64,000 nt of DNA from Rhabdothermincola sediminis (GCF_014805525.1 NZ_JACFSZ010000007.1:111817-175816), one strand, 5' to 3'. Shown: positions 25,065 through 33,816, counted from the first letter of the stretch. A program made the numbers and translations. The notes: a model not told the origin generated them from the letters alone.

Positions 25065-26513
25065 GTGCGGATCGACCCCGGCCTCGACACCGCCGTGCGC
25101 GCCTTCGTCGACGAGCTCACCCCCCGGCTCGAGGCCATCGTGGCGGGGCTCGACGGCGGCGACCCCGGCACCGCCCGCCAGGACGTGACGCTCGAGGCGT
25201 ACAACCTGTGCCGGGCCTTCATCGACGCCGACGGCCTGGCCACCGATGACGAGCTGTGGGCGTTGATCCAGGCGTTCTCGCCCCGGCTCGACACCCAGCT
25301 GCTGCGGGCCACTCCCGCGGACGTGCGGGAAGCGGGCCTGACCGCCGGTGCCCGCGCCTTCCTCGACGAGCCCTCCACGATGTTCGAGATCCTCCTCGGG
25401 GTGGACGCCCGCGAGGGCAGCGCGCACGCCCGCGCCTACTACGAGCGGGCGATCGCGCTGGCCCACATCGTGGCGTCGCTCGACCTGCACCCCAGCCGGG
25501 CCGAGCTGGTGGCCATAGAGGGGTTCCGGGGCATGCTCCTCGATGCCATCGCCCGGTCCCGGCCCGCACCGCAGCCCACAGTCACCGGGCCCGCAACGTC
25601 GACCCCCCGGTCCGGCAGCGAGGAGCGAGACACCGAGTCCGAGCGGAAGGAGCTGCCCCCACCCCGCCCGCTGGAGGAGCTGCTCGCCGAGCTCGACGCG
25701 CTGGTGGGCATGGACGCGGTGAAGGAGGAGGTGAAGCTGGTCGCGGCGCTGATCCAGGTCCAGAATCTGCGCCGGGCCCGCCAGCTCCCGGTACTCGAGC
25801 AGAGCCGCCATCTCGTGTTCACCGGCAACCCGGGCACCGGAAAGACCACCGTGGCCCGCCTCCTGGCCCAGATCTACCGCACGCTCGGGGTGGTGGCCCG
25901 GGGCCATCTGGTGGAGACCGACCGGGCCGGGCTGGTGGCGGGGTTCGTTGGCCAGACCGCGACCAAGGTCACCGCGGTGTTCGACCAGGCCGACGAAGGG
26001 GTGCTGCTGATCGACGAGGCGTACGCGCTGGTGCGGGGCAGCGAGCAGGACTTCGGCCGGGAGGCGATCGACACCATCGTCAAGCTGGTGGAGGACCGCC
26101 GGGATCGGATCGTGGTGATCGCGGCGGGCTACCCCGACGAGATGGACGCGTTCGTCGACGCCAACCCCGGCCTGCGATCCCGATTCCCGAAGACGATCTT
26201 CTTCCCCGACTACACCACCGGCGAGCTGGTCCAGATCTTCCAGAGCCTCTGCGACCGCTCCCATTACCGGCCCGACGAGGAGGCACTCGACGCGGTGCGA
26301 GCGTGGCTCGACGCCCAGCCCCGGGTGAAGGGCTTCGGTAACGGCCGGCTGGTGCGCAACCTGTTCGAAGCAGCCGTGGCTCGCCAGGCCACCCGGGTGG
26401 TGGCGATCGACCAACCCACCGACGACCAGCTCGTCGGGCTGGTCGCCGCGGACATCCCCGCGATCGGTGAAGGCCCCGGCACCGCGGGCCCGACTGCTGG
26501 GCGGGCGCCGTGA
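25065..26513 (+). CDS. CbbX/EccA-type AAA+ ATPase with helical N-terminal domain
   Basis: A 482-residue protein. Residues about 1-150 are helical and acidic, possibly TerB-like (FIDADGLATDDELWALIQAF). After a Pro/Ser-rich linker, residues about 205-480 form a CbbX/CfqX AAA+ domain: Walker A GNPGTGKTTVARLL near residue 255, Walker B GVLLIDEAYALV, and the family's GNGRLVRNLFEAAV near the end. Such ATPases remodel protein complexes; EccA of type VII secretion is a relative. It opens a plus-strand cluster of envelope proteins, and its stop overlaps the next start (GTGA). No ESX genes are nearby, so a link to type VII secretion is not supported. Confidence 0.85.
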   Translation: MRIDPGLDTAVRAFVDELTPRLEAIVAGLDGGDPGTARQDVTLEAYNLCRAFIDADGLATDDELWALIQAFSPRLDTQLLRATPADVREAGLTAGARAFLDEPSTMFEILLGVDAREGSAHARAYYERAIALAHIVASLDLHPSRAELVAIEGFRGMLLDAIARSRPAPQPTVTGPATSTPRSGSEERDTESERKELPPPRPLEELLAELDALVGMDAVKEEVKLVAALIQVQNLRRARQLPVLEQSRHLVFTGNPGTGKTTVARLLAQIYRTLGVVARGHLVETDRAGLVAGFVGQTATKVTAVFDQADEGVLLIDEAYALVRGSEQDFGREAIDTIVKLVEDRRDRIVVIAAGYPDEMDAFVDANPGLRSRFPKTIFFPDYTTGELVQIFQSLCDRSHYRPDEEALDAVRAWLDAQPRVKGFGNGRLVRNLFEAAVARQATRVVAIDQPTDDQLVGLVAADIPAIGEGPGTAGPTAGRAP

Positions 26514-27574
26514 AGCGGGTCGCCGCCCTCCTCGCCGCGGCAGGCATGATCGCGGCTGCGATGCTGGTGCGCGGCTGGCTCGACCAGCGCGACCAGCCCG
26601 GCGGGGGGGGCAGCCCGGCGTCGGGGGACCAGCTCACGCTGGTGTGCGTCACCGAGCTGGAGGCGGTGTGCGTCCAACTCGCCCGCAACCAACCGGGCAT
26701 CCAGGTCCGCACCGAAGACGTGGCCACCACCATCGCCTCCCTCAGCGCAAGCGACGCCGACGCCTCCGCGGTCGACGGCTGGCTCACCTTCGCCCCGTTC
26801 CCGGAGCTGGTGGACGAGCAGCGGGCCCGGGCCGGGTTGCAGCCGATCCTGGCCGACCCGACCGCGCCGCTGGCCCGCTCCCCACTGGTGATGGCGGTGT
26901 GGAACGACCGGCGAGCCGTGCTGGAGACGGCCTGCCCGGCCGGTGGGATCACCTGGCGATGCGTCGGCGAGCTGGCGGGGCGACCGTGGGTGGACCTCGG
27001 TGGGGGCGCGGCGTGGGGGGCGGTGAAGCCCGGCCAGCCCACGCCGGACCGCACCGCGGCCGGCTGGCTGGCCCTCGCGCAGGCGGCGGGGTCGTGGTTC
27101 GGCCGCACCGACTTCGCGGCCAACGACTTCCAGGACCCGGCGTTCCGCCGGTGGTTCGAGCAGCTCGAACGAGGCGTGCCGTCCTACCCTCCCCCACCTC
27201 GCACCGCGCTCGAGGAGATGCTGTCCAAGGGCCCCGCCACCTTCGACATGGCCGCAAGCACCGAAGCGGCGGCCGCGGGGCCGATCGCGCGCAGCCGCGT
27301 CAACGACCAACTCTCGATCATCTACCCTTCCCCTCTGTCCACCGCGGACGTCGTGCTGGCGCCGGTGGCCGGATCGGACGGGGAGGCGCGGTTGCGCAGG
27401 TTGGTCGAATCACATGACGCCGCCGACGCTTTGACGGGTCAAGGCTGGCGTGTCGATGGGCAGCCGCCCGCCGGAGGCGTACCCGGCGAGCCGCCCCTGC
27501 CTCCCGACAGCGGGCTGCCCCGGGCTGGGGTGCTCCAGGCCCTGCGCACCCTGTGGATCGAGGTCATCCGGTGA
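26510..27574 (+). CDS. Secreted or membrane-anchored solute-binding-like protein
   Basis: A 354-residue protein with an N-terminal hydrophobic segment (residues 3-22, LAAAGMIAAAMLVRGWL) and no lipobox cysteine, so it is likely membrane anchored. The rest resembles a type 2 periplasmic binding protein: LTLVCVTELEAVCVQLA near the N-terminus, VDGWLTFAPFPELVDEQR, and ARSPLVMAVWNDRRAVLE. The protein starts at a GTG that overlaps the upstream AAA+ gene, and its own stop overlaps the next gene. It looks like a degenerate sibling of the following solute-binding/VWA lipoprotein. No transporter is adjacent, so a sensing or scaffolding role is more likely than uptake. The ligand is unknown. Confidence 0.7.
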   Translation: MKRVAALLAAAGMIAAAMLVRGWLDQRDQPGGGGSPASGDQLTLVCVTELEAVCVQLARNQPGIQVRTEDVATTIASLSASDADASAVDGWLTFAPFPELVDEQRARAGLQPILADPTAPLARSPLVMAVWNDRRAVLETACPAGGITWRCVGELAGRPWVDLGGGAAWGAVKPGQPTPDRTAAGWLALAQAAGSWFGRTDFAANDFQDPAFRRWFEQLERGVPSYPPPPRTALEEMLSKGPATFDMAASTEAAAAGPIARSRVNDQLSIIYPSPLSTADVVLAPVAGSDGEARLRRLVESHDAADALTGQGWRVDGQPPAGGVPGEPPLPPDSGLPRAGVLQALRTLWIEVIR

Positions 27575-29385
27575 GCGGAACCCTGCGCCGGCTGATCGGG
27601 CTCGCGATCGTGGCGCTGCTCGCCGCGTCATGCGCGTCGACCACGTCGACCGATCAGGCCGACAGCGGGCTCGGCAACCCCGGGGACTGCCTGGTGATCG
27701 ACATGGCGGTCTCCCCGGAGAAGATCGACCTGCTCACGAGCCTGGCGCAGACCTTCAACCAATCCAAGATCAAGGTTGGCGACACTTGCATCTTCGTCAA
27801 CCCGAAGAGCAAGGCGTCGGGCGGCGCGATGCAGGCCCTGGCCAACGGCTGGAACGAGAAGAGCGACGGGCCGCTACCGGTCGTGTGGTCGCCGGCGTCG
27901 AGCGCCTGGGGCGCGATCCTCGACCAGCGGCGGGCCGAAGCGGGCCAGCCGCCGATGGCCAACCAGGGCACGCCGTTCATGAACACGCCGTTGGTGATCG
28001 CCATGCCCCGGCCGATGGCGGAGGCGCTGGGCTGGCCCGACACGCCGATCGGCTGGTCCGACATCCTCCAGCTCGCCCGCAGCGCGCAAGGCTGGGCGGC
28101 CTACGGGCACCCCGAGTGGGGCACGTTCAAGCTGGGCAAGACCAACCCCAACTTCTCTACCAGCGGGCTGTCCGCGCTGATCGCGCAGAACTACGCCGCC
28201 ACCGGCAAGACCCGGGACCTCACCGTCGAGGATCTCGCCACCCGGGACGTGGTGGCCTTCAACAGCTCGGTGGAGTCGTCGGTGGTGCACTACGGCGACA
28301 CCACGCTGACCTTCCTCAACAACTGGTACCGGGCCGACCAGGAGGGCACCGGACTCCAGTACGTCTCGGCGGCTGCGGTGGAGGAGAAGTCGGTCATCGA
28401 CTACAACGCCGGCAACCCCGACGGGGTGCTCGATCCGGGTGAGGAGCTGCGACCCCCGCGAGTGCCGCTGGTGGCCATCTACCCGAAGGAAGGCACCCTC
28501 TACTCGGACAACCCGTTCTTCATCCTCGACGCCCCCTGGGTCACCGAAGCCCACCGCGAGGGGGCCAAGGCCTTCCAGGACTTCGTGCAGCAGCCGGAGA
28601 ACCAACGGCGGGTGCTGGAATACAACTTCCGGCCAGGCAACCCCGAGGTGCCGATCGAGGCGCCGATCGTGGCCAGCAACGGGGTCGACGCGAACCAGCC
28701 GCAGACCCTGCTGCAGACCCCGCAGCCCGCGGTGATGGTGGAGCTGCTCCGCCGCTGGGGCGAGCAACGCAAGGGCGCTCGGGTGCTGCTGGTGGTCGAC
28801 GTATCGGGCTCGATGAAGGACCGCGCCACCCGCGATACCGCCGACACCAAGCTCGACCTGGCGAAAGCGGCCGCGCTCGGCTCGCTGGAGGAGTTCAAGA
28901 GCAGCGACCTGGTAGGCCTGCGGGAGTTCTCCACCGGTCTCGGGGACGGCACGGCGTTCTGGAACGACCTGGTGCCGATTGGGCCGATGTCCCAGAACAA
29001 GCGGGCGCTGGAGCAACGCATCGAGGGCCTCTTCCCCACCAACGGGACCCCGCTCTACGACGTGGTCCTCGACTCGTTCCGGACGATGTACGACCAGTAC
29101 GACCCGAGCCTGATCAACGCGGTGGTGCTGCTCACCGACGGCAAGAACGACGACGGCAACGTCACCGACGACGCCGCGCAGCTCGAGCGGACCGTGAGCG
29201 AGCTGCGGCGACTGAGCCAGGGCGAGCTGGGGCGCCCGATCCGGGTGTTCACCATCGCCTACGGCAACGACGCCGACCTGAGCGTGCTCAAGCAGATCGC
29301 CGAGGCGACCAACGCCGCCGCGTACAACGCGAGTGACCCGAAGAGCATCAACAAGGTTTTCACCGCGGTCGTCAGCAACTTCTGA
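27571..29385 (+). CDS. Lipoprotein with solute-binding and VWA domains
   Basis: A 604-residue lipoprotein. Signal sequence residues 1-21 end in a lipobox LLAASC. Residues about 40-395 form a type 2 solute-binding domain (WSPASSAWGAILDQRR, FMNTPLVIAMPRPMAEALGW, VHYGDTTLTFLNNWYR). Residues about 405-600 form a von Willebrand A domain with an intact MIDAS motif, VVDVSGSMKDR near residue 408, and a later VLLTDGKNDDG. The fusion is known in Actinobacteria as a substrate-binding and VWA protein of uncertain role, often in stress-resistance neighbourhoods. The start is a GTG overlapping the stop of the preceding gene. The MIDAS metal site suggests a protein partner outside the membrane. Confidence 0.88.
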   Translation: MSGTLRRLIGLAIVALLAASCASTTSTDQADSGLGNPGDCLVIDMAVSPEKIDLLTSLAQTFNQSKIKVGDTCIFVNPKSKASGGAMQALANGWNEKSDGPLPVVWSPASSAWGAILDQRRAEAGQPPMANQGTPFMNTPLVIAMPRPMAEALGWPDTPIGWSDILQLARSAQGWAAYGHPEWGTFKLGKTNPNFSTSGLSALIAQNYAATGKTRDLTVEDLATRDVVAFNSSVESSVVHYGDTTLTFLNNWYRADQEGTGLQYVSAAAVEEKSVIDYNAGNPDGVLDPGEELRPPRVPLVAIYPKEGTLYSDNPFFILDAPWVTEAHREGAKAFQDFVQQPENQRRVLEYNFRPGNPEVPIEAPIVASNGVDANQPQTLLQTPQPAVMVELLRRWGEQRKGARVLLVVDVSGSMKDRATRDTADTKLDLAKAAALGSLEEFKSSDLVGLREFSTGLGDGTAFWNDLVPIGPMSQNKRALEQRIEGLFPTNGTPLYDVVLDSFRTMYDQYDPSLINAVVLLTDGKNDDGNVTDDAAQLERTVSELRRLSQGELGRPIRVFTIAYGNDADLSVLKQIAEATNAAAYNASDPKSINKVFTAVVSNF

Positions 29386-29442
29386 GATCTCCGAGCGTCG
29401 CTGGCCGGACCGGCGCTGCGCCGCCGCCGGGCACCCACGCCC

Positions 29443-29448
29443 TAACGT
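29443..29448 (+). promoter_or_regulatory. -10 box TAACGT before coiled-coil gene
   Basis: TAACGT lies 9 nt before the ATG at 29458. This marks a possible internal, leaderless promoter for the coiled-coil/murJ part of the cluster. Confidence 0.45.
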
Positions 29449-29457
29449 CTTCGTCGT

Positions 29458-30240
29458 ATGGCCCGCCTGAAGCTGCGCGACCGCTTCTTCACCCCGCCGG
29501 TAGCCCGGGCGATGACCTCCCCCGCGGGCATCCTGCTGGCGGGTGCCGGGGTGGCCGCGGGGATCCTGGTGGGACTTCCGGCGGCCGGGGCCGCGGCGCT
29601 GGGCGCGGCCGCGTGGGCGGCCCGGGTGGCGGTGGCCGTGCCCCGCAACCCGCGCCCGGAGCGCATCGATCCCTTCACCCTCCAGGACCCGTGGCGCCAG
29701 TTCGTCCGCGAGGCCCTCCAGTCCCGCAACCAGTTCGCACAGGCGGTTCGCCAGGCCCGGGGCGGGCCGCTGCGGGATCGGCTGGCGGAGATCGGCGAGC
29801 GGTTGGGCACGGGGGTCGAGGAGTCGTGGCGGATCGCGCGGGCCGGCCAGGCGCTCACCGACGCCCGCCGCAGCATCGACGTCGCCCAGGCCGGCGCGCA
29901 GCTCATCGAGCTGCACGACACCCGCAACCGCAGCCGCCAGGCGGACCGCACGCTCGACGAGACCATCCAGGCGTTGGAGGCCCAGATCGACACCGCTCGC
30001 CGGATGGACGAGGTGATCGAGCAGACCCGGGCCCGGCTGCGGCTGCTCGACGCTCGCCTGGACGAAGCGGTGACCCGGGCGATCGAGCTGTCGGCGCGGG
30101 CCGAGCGGGTGGACGAGCTGGGCGGGCTCGGCCAGGACGTCGACTCGCTGGTCAACGAGCTGGAGGCGCTCCGGCTGGGGCTGGCCGAGACCGATGAGGC
30201 GGGCGGGGGGCAAGGACTCGCCGCGCCCGGGTCGGCGTGA
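29458..30240 (+). CDS. Membrane-anchored coiled-coil protein, function unknown
   Basis: A 260-residue protein not recognised as any named family. Residues about 20-60 hold two hydrophobic segments rich in Ala/Gly (GILLAGAGVAAGILVGL and a second), probably a membrane hairpin. From about residue 85 to the end, the sequence is strongly helical with heptad-like patterns (TLDETIQALEAQIDTARRMDEVIEQTRARL), so a long coiled coil facing the cytoplasm is likely. It overlaps murJ by 4 nt (GTGA), so its product is probably made with the flippase. The coiled-coil part is reminiscent of PspA-like helices two genes away, but the similarity is not specific. Confidence 0.65.
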   Translation: MARLKLRDRFFTPPVARAMTSPAGILLAGAGVAAGILVGLPAAGAAALGAAAWAARVAVAVPRNPRPERIDPFTLQDPWRQFVREALQSRNQFAQAVRQARGGPLRDRLAEIGERLGTGVEESWRIARAGQALTDARRSIDVAQAGAQLIELHDTRNRSRQADRTLDETIQALEAQIDTARRMDEVIEQTRARLRLLDARLDEAVTRAIELSARAERVDELGGLGQDVDSLVNELEALRLGLAETDEAGGGQGLAAPGSA

Positions 30241-31868
30241 GCGACCACGAGCCCGACCGGGTCCGCTCGTCGGGTGGCCTGCTGCGCTCCAGCGTGCTGG
30301 TGGCGGCCGGCACGGGGCTCAGCCGGGTGACCGGGCTGCTGCGCATCATGGCCATCGCCTACGCGCTCGGTACCCGGGTGCTCGCCGACGCGTACAACCT
30401 GGCCAACACCACCCCGAACGTGGTCTACGACCTGGTGCTCGGCGGGATCCTGGCGGCGACGCTGGTGCCGGTCATCGTGGACCGCAATGAGCACGACGAC
30501 CGTTCGGGGGTGGACGCGCTGGCCACCGTCGTCACCATCGCCCTCGTGGCGGTGACCGTGCTGGCCACCGCGGCCTCACCGCTGATCATCCGCCTCTACA
30601 CCCTGGACCTGCCTGCCGAGGAGGCGCAGCGCCAGGCGTCGCTGGCCGTGCCGCTGCTGGTGATGTTCATGCCCCAGGTGCTCTTTTACGGCCTGACCAC
30701 GTTGTGGACCGCGCTGTTGAACGCCCGGCGCTCTTTCGCCGTGCCGGCGTTCGCCCCGGTGCTCAACAACGTGGTGGTGATCGCGCTGTTCCTGGCGCTG
30801 CCTCGCCTGGCGGGCGGCAAGCCGACCCTCGAGCAGGTGCGCGACGACCCAGGGCTGCTGGTATTGGTGGGGATCGGCACCACCGCGGGCATCGTGGCCA
30901 TGACGCTGGTGCTGTGGCCGGCGATGCGCCGGGCGGGCATCCGGCTGCGCTGGAACCCCGACTGGCGCAACCCGGCGGTGTCGACCGTGGCCCGCCTGTC
31001 AGGATGGACGCTGGGCTACGTGGCCGCGAACCAGGTGGTGTTCTTCGCGGTGCTGACCTTGGCGAACGGCACCGGCGAGGGCGCAGTGTCCGCCTACACG
31101 TACGCGTGGCTGTTCGTGCAGCTCCCCTACGGGCTGTTCACGGTGTCGATCATGACCACCTTCACCCCCGAGCTGGCGACGCACGCCAGCCGCGGCGACC
31201 TGCCGGCGTTCCGGTCCCGATTCGCGCAGGGGCTCCGCCTGGGCTTGTTGGTGATCCTGCCCGCGGCGGCGGCCTACCTGGTGCTGGCCACCCCGATCGT
31301 GGGGTTCCTGCTCCAGCGGGGCTCGTTCACCGAAGCGTCGACCGAGCTGACGGCCTCGGCACTGGTGTGGTTCGCCGCGGGCCTGCCGGGGTTCGCGGTG
31401 TTCCTCTACACGATGCGCGGCTTCTATGCCTTTCGCGACACTCGTACCCCGTTCCTGCTGAACCTGGGCGAGAACGTGCTGCAGGTGGGGCTAGCGGTCG
31501 TGCTGGTGCGCACGTTCGGGTTGCCGGGGGTGATCTCGGCGTTCGCCCTGGCGTACAGCGCCGCCGCGGTCGCGGCGCTAGCGGTGCTCGCCCGGCGGGC
31601 CGGCCCGGTGGGCGTCGACGGACTGTGGGCGGCGGTGGTCCGCCAGGGGGTGGCGGCGGCGGCCATGGCCGCGGCGATGGTCGCGGTGATCCGGGTGGTG
31701 ACCCCGGGCGGCAGCGGCGAGTACGTGACCCAGGCGTTGGTGGGGGGAGCCGCCGGGGGGCTCACCTATCTGGGGGTGCTGGCGTTGGTGCGCTCCGACG
31801 ACCTGCGGGCGCTGCGGGCGCTCGGCGCCCGGATCGGCACCAGGCCCGACTCGACGACCATGCCCTAG
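30237..31868 (+). CDS. murJ: Lipid II flippase MurJ (MviN family)
   Basis: A 543-residue membrane protein of the MOP superfamily, with about 14 hydrophobic segments. The N-terminal signature LLRSSVLVAAGTGLSRVTGLLRIMAIAYALG and the following ADAYNLANTTPNVVYDLVLGGILAATLVPVIV match MurJ, including the arginine and acidic residues lining the cavity. It moves lipid-linked peptidoglycan precursor across the membrane. A second MviN-like half starts near residue 230. The gene starts at a GTG overlapping the coiled-coil gene. Placement in the AAA-SBP-VWA cluster, rather than beside the usual murJ neighbours near the origin, is notable. Confidence 0.93.
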   Translation: MSDHEPDRVRSSGGLLRSSVLVAAGTGLSRVTGLLRIMAIAYALGTRVLADAYNLANTTPNVVYDLVLGGILAATLVPVIVDRNEHDDRSGVDALATVVTIALVAVTVLATAASPLIIRLYTLDLPAEEAQRQASLAVPLLVMFMPQVLFYGLTTLWTALLNARRSFAVPAFAPVLNNVVVIALFLALPRLAGGKPTLEQVRDDPGLLVLVGIGTTAGIVAMTLVLWPAMRRAGIRLRWNPDWRNPAVSTVARLSGWTLGYVAANQVVFFAVLTLANGTGEGAVSAYTYAWLFVQLPYGLFTVSIMTTFTPELATHASRGDLPAFRSRFAQGLRLGLLVILPAAAAYLVLATPIVGFLLQRGSFTEASTELTASALVWFAAGLPGFAVFLYTMRGFYAFRDTRTPFLLNLGENVLQVGLAVVLVRTFGLPGVISAFALAYSAAAVAALAVLARRAGPVGVDGLWAAVVRQGVAAAAMAAAMVAVIRVVTPGGSGEYVTQALVGGAAGGLTYLGVLALVRSDDLRALRALGARIGTRPDSTTMP

Positions 31869-31871
31869 GCT
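31866..31871 (+). promoter_or_regulatory. -10 box TAGGCT, leaderless start of pspA
   Basis: TAGGCT lies 6 nt before the pspA ATG at 31878 and overlaps the last codons of murJ. It gives pspA an independent promoter. Confidence 0.5.
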
Positions 31872-31877
31872 TGACCC

Positions 31878-32711
31878 ATGCTCAAGTCTCTGAAGCGCTG
31901 GTGGAAGTACCTCACCGCCAAGCTCAACCTGGCCTTCAACGAGAAGGCCGACCCCAAGGTGCAGCTCGAGCAGGCCATCACCGAAGCCCAGGAGCAGCAC
32001 CGCCGGCTGAAGGAGCAGGCAGCGAACGTCATCGCCAACCAGAAGCAGGCCGAGATGCGGCTCAACCGCTCGATGGAGGAGTTCGAGCGGTTGAACGCCA
32101 ACGCTCGCCAGGCGGTGCTGATGGCCGAGGAGGCCCGCCGGGCCGGTGACGAGAAGAAGGCCGCCGAGTACACGCAGGCCGCGGAGTCCTTCGCCAACCG
32201 GCTGATCGCAGTGGAGCGCGAGGTGGAGGACACCAAGACGCTGGTGCTCGGGGCCACGCAGGCGTCCGAGCAGGCCAAAGCGGCGGTACAGCAGAACGCG
32301 GCGGCGCTGCAGAAGAAGCTGGCGGAGCGCCAGAAGCTGCTCTCGCAGCTCGACCAGGCGAAGATGCAGGAAGAGATGAACAAGGCCATGGCCACGCTCA
32401 GCGAGACCGTCGGCCAGGATGTGCCCACCTTCGCCGAGGTACAACAGAAGATCGAGGCCCGCTACGCGAAGGCGAAGGGCATGGCGGAGCTGACCGGCGA
32501 GTCGGTCGAGGCTCGCATGCTGGAGGTGGAGCAGGCGTCGCTGAACACTGAGGCGCAAGCCCGCCTGGCGCAGATCCGCGCCGAGCTGGGTCTGGCGCCG
32601 GCGAGCGGCGAGGAGCTGTTGAAGGAGGCCGAGCAGCTCCAGCAGGCCGAGGCGGCTGCTCCCACGCCGGCGGCGGACCCGGCCGAGCCGTCCGGAGCGG
32701 GAGGCTCGTGA
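31878..32711 (+). CDS. pspA: Phage shock protein A homologue (PspA/IM30 family)
   Basis: A 277-residue protein that is nearly all helical, with the family's N-terminal amphipathic helix (SLKRWWKYLTAKLNLAFNEK) that binds membrane, then long coiled-coil segments. A Pro/Ala tail of about 25 residues closes it. The length and tail match the mycobacterial 35-kDa antigen Rv2744c rather than E. coli PspA (about 222 residues). PspA responds to membrane damage and stabilises bilayers. Its place after murJ suggests a shared envelope stress role. A strong -10 box lies right before its start. Confidence 0.92.
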   Translation: MLKSLKRWWKYLTAKLNLAFNEKADPKVQLEQAITEAQEQHRRLKEQAANVIANQKQAEMRLNRSMEEFERLNANARQAVLMAEEARRAGDEKKAAEYTQAAESFANRLIAVEREVEDTKTLVLGATQASEQAKAAVQQNAAALQKKLAERQKLLSQLDQAKMQEEMNKAMATLSETVGQDVPTFAEVQQKIEARYAKAKGMAELTGESVEARMLEVEQASLNTEAQARLAQIRAELGLAPASGEELLKEAEQLQQAEAAAPTPAADPAEPSGAGGS

Positions 32712-32826
32712 CGGCACCCTGATGGCATGAGGGCAGCGGTTGTCCTCCTGCCATCACGGTTCGAGCGCAGATCTCCGCCACCGCCAGGTCGAGCGAGCCC
32801 CCATCGCGCCGGGCGCCACCGGCGGA

Positions 32827-33258
32827 TCACCGGTCGGCGGGGTGTTCGAGTCGAAGGCCTGGGAAGCGAGCGAACCCCCGGTCGGAGGTCACCCACACCA
32901 CGCCCTGCTCGATGGCGATCGCCGCCAGGTAGGCATCGGGGATGTCGTTGCCGCGCAACGAGAGCCGCTGGCAGAGCTCCTGGAAGATCGATCGGTGCCG
33001 CTCGCCCGGATCGACCGTGACCACCGCCGGCGACGCGTGCAGGGCATCGAGGAACCGCAAGGCGAGCTCGACCGGCGTGGGTTCGCGGAACACCCGGGGA
33101 TGGGTGACGACACGCAGGTAGCCCGCTGAGACCACACCGGGCACGCCGAGCGGCTCCCGTCCCCGGCGCGCGGCGTCGAGCCACGCTCGCACGGTGTCGT
33201 GATGAGGTGCTTCGGGGCGGTGGGCATCGACGAGGACGTTGACGTCAACGCAGCGCAT
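32827..33258 (-). CDS. vapC: VapC-type PIN-domain ribonuclease toxin
   Basis: A 143-residue PIN-domain toxin. The acidic cluster typical of the fold is visible: MRCVDVNVLVDAH near the N-terminus, a middle acidic region including DAYLAAIAIEQGVVWVTSDRGFARFPG, which contains the PIN motif D-x-x-x-A near residue 110 and the VTSDRGF segment near residue 128. It would cleave RNA and be neutralised by VapB. It overlaps the VapB gene by 14 nt in the order antitoxin-toxin. The catalytic residues appear intact, so the pair may be functional. Confidence 0.9.
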   Translation of the reverse strand: MRCVDVNVLVDAHRPEAPHHDTVRAWLDAARRGREPLGVPGVVSAGYLRVVTHPRVFREPTPVELALRFLDALHASPAVVTVDPGERHRSIFQELCQRLSLRGNDIPDAYLAAIAIEQGVVWVTSDRGFARFPGLRLEHPADR

Positions 33259-33502
33259 CGAAATCGCGATCCGCGTCCATGAGGTCGCGCAAGGAACGAC
33301 TGTCGGCGAGGTCCACGCCGGGCATCGTGCCGCTGCCGCCGAAGGTCGGCAGCTCGGGGATCTCCCGGGTGGTCCCGCCCGGTCGGCGCAACGCGAGCCG
33401 GAGTGCGTCCTCGATCAGCTCGCCGACGGTCTGCCCGCGTCGCGCGGCGTCGGCCTTGGCTCGGCGGTACAGATCATCGTCGATCCGGATCGTCGTCCGC
33501 AT
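33245..33502 (-). CDS. vapB: VapB-type ribbon-helix-helix antitoxin
   Basis: An 85-residue antitoxin. The N-terminal MRTTIRIDDDLYRRAKADAARRG and GELIEDALRLAL form a ribbon-helix-helix DNA-binding unit. The acidic C-terminal tail (LRDLMDADRDFDALR) is the likely toxin-wrapping segment. Such antitoxins repress their own operon. A TAAGAT -10 box lies 6 nt before the ATG, giving a leaderless start and a natural operator site. The gene overlaps vapC by 14 nt. Confidence 0.9.
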   Translation of the reverse strand: MRTTIRIDDDLYRRAKADAARRGQTVGELIEDALRLALRRPGGTTREIPELPTFGGSGTMPGVDLADSRSLRDLMDADRDFDALR

Positions 33503-33508
33503 GACGAC

Positions 33509-33514
33509 ATCTTA
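33509..33514 (-). promoter_or_regulatory. -10 box TAAGAT, leaderless start of vapBC
   Basis: TAAGAT (minus strand) lies 6 nt before the vapB ATG. The region around it is A+T-richer than the surrounding DNA. Confidence 0.5.
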
Positions 33515-33538
33515 GCATCACCGATATGCATCTTGTCA

Positions 33539-33816
33539 TCAGACTGGCTGACGACGAGGTGATCCGGCAGGCTGGGACACTCGGGTCGACAACGGGTGAT
33601 CGGATGACCGCACAATGGGCACCCCCCACGGAGGCCCACCGAGCCGCTCCCCTGCCAGGGTCAAAAACCGATAGCCCCAATCTCCACCAGGCCCCGGGCG
33701 GTTCACATAGCCGGTGCGGTTCCCGTTCGCGTCAGACACCGCCTCCAAGCAACCTGCACGGTTGTAAACGAAATCCACCGCACCCTCATCAGCGGTACCT
33801 GGCGCAGTGGTCAGGC
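33539..33816 (-). pseudogene. Possible YD/RHS-repeat gene remnant
   Basis: This stretch between proB and vapB holds no full gene. On the minus strand one frame has no stop from the proB end to a TGA at 33539 and encodes FVYNRAGCLEAVSDANGNRTGYV, which looks like a YD-repeat unit (consensus Y-D-x-x-G-x-L-x-x-x-D-x-x-G-N-x-x-x-Y). The start codon and the rest of the protein are missing, and the base composition is less G+C-rich than the neighbours. It is read as a decayed 3' fragment of an RHS-type gene, perhaps carried in with vapBC. The evidence is a single motif. Confidence 0.4.

Noticed and set aside
27874..30213. A 779-codon open frame on the minus strand
   Set aside because: It is antisense to the VWA lipoprotein and coiled-coil genes, both of which have domains. 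The composition is shadow-like.
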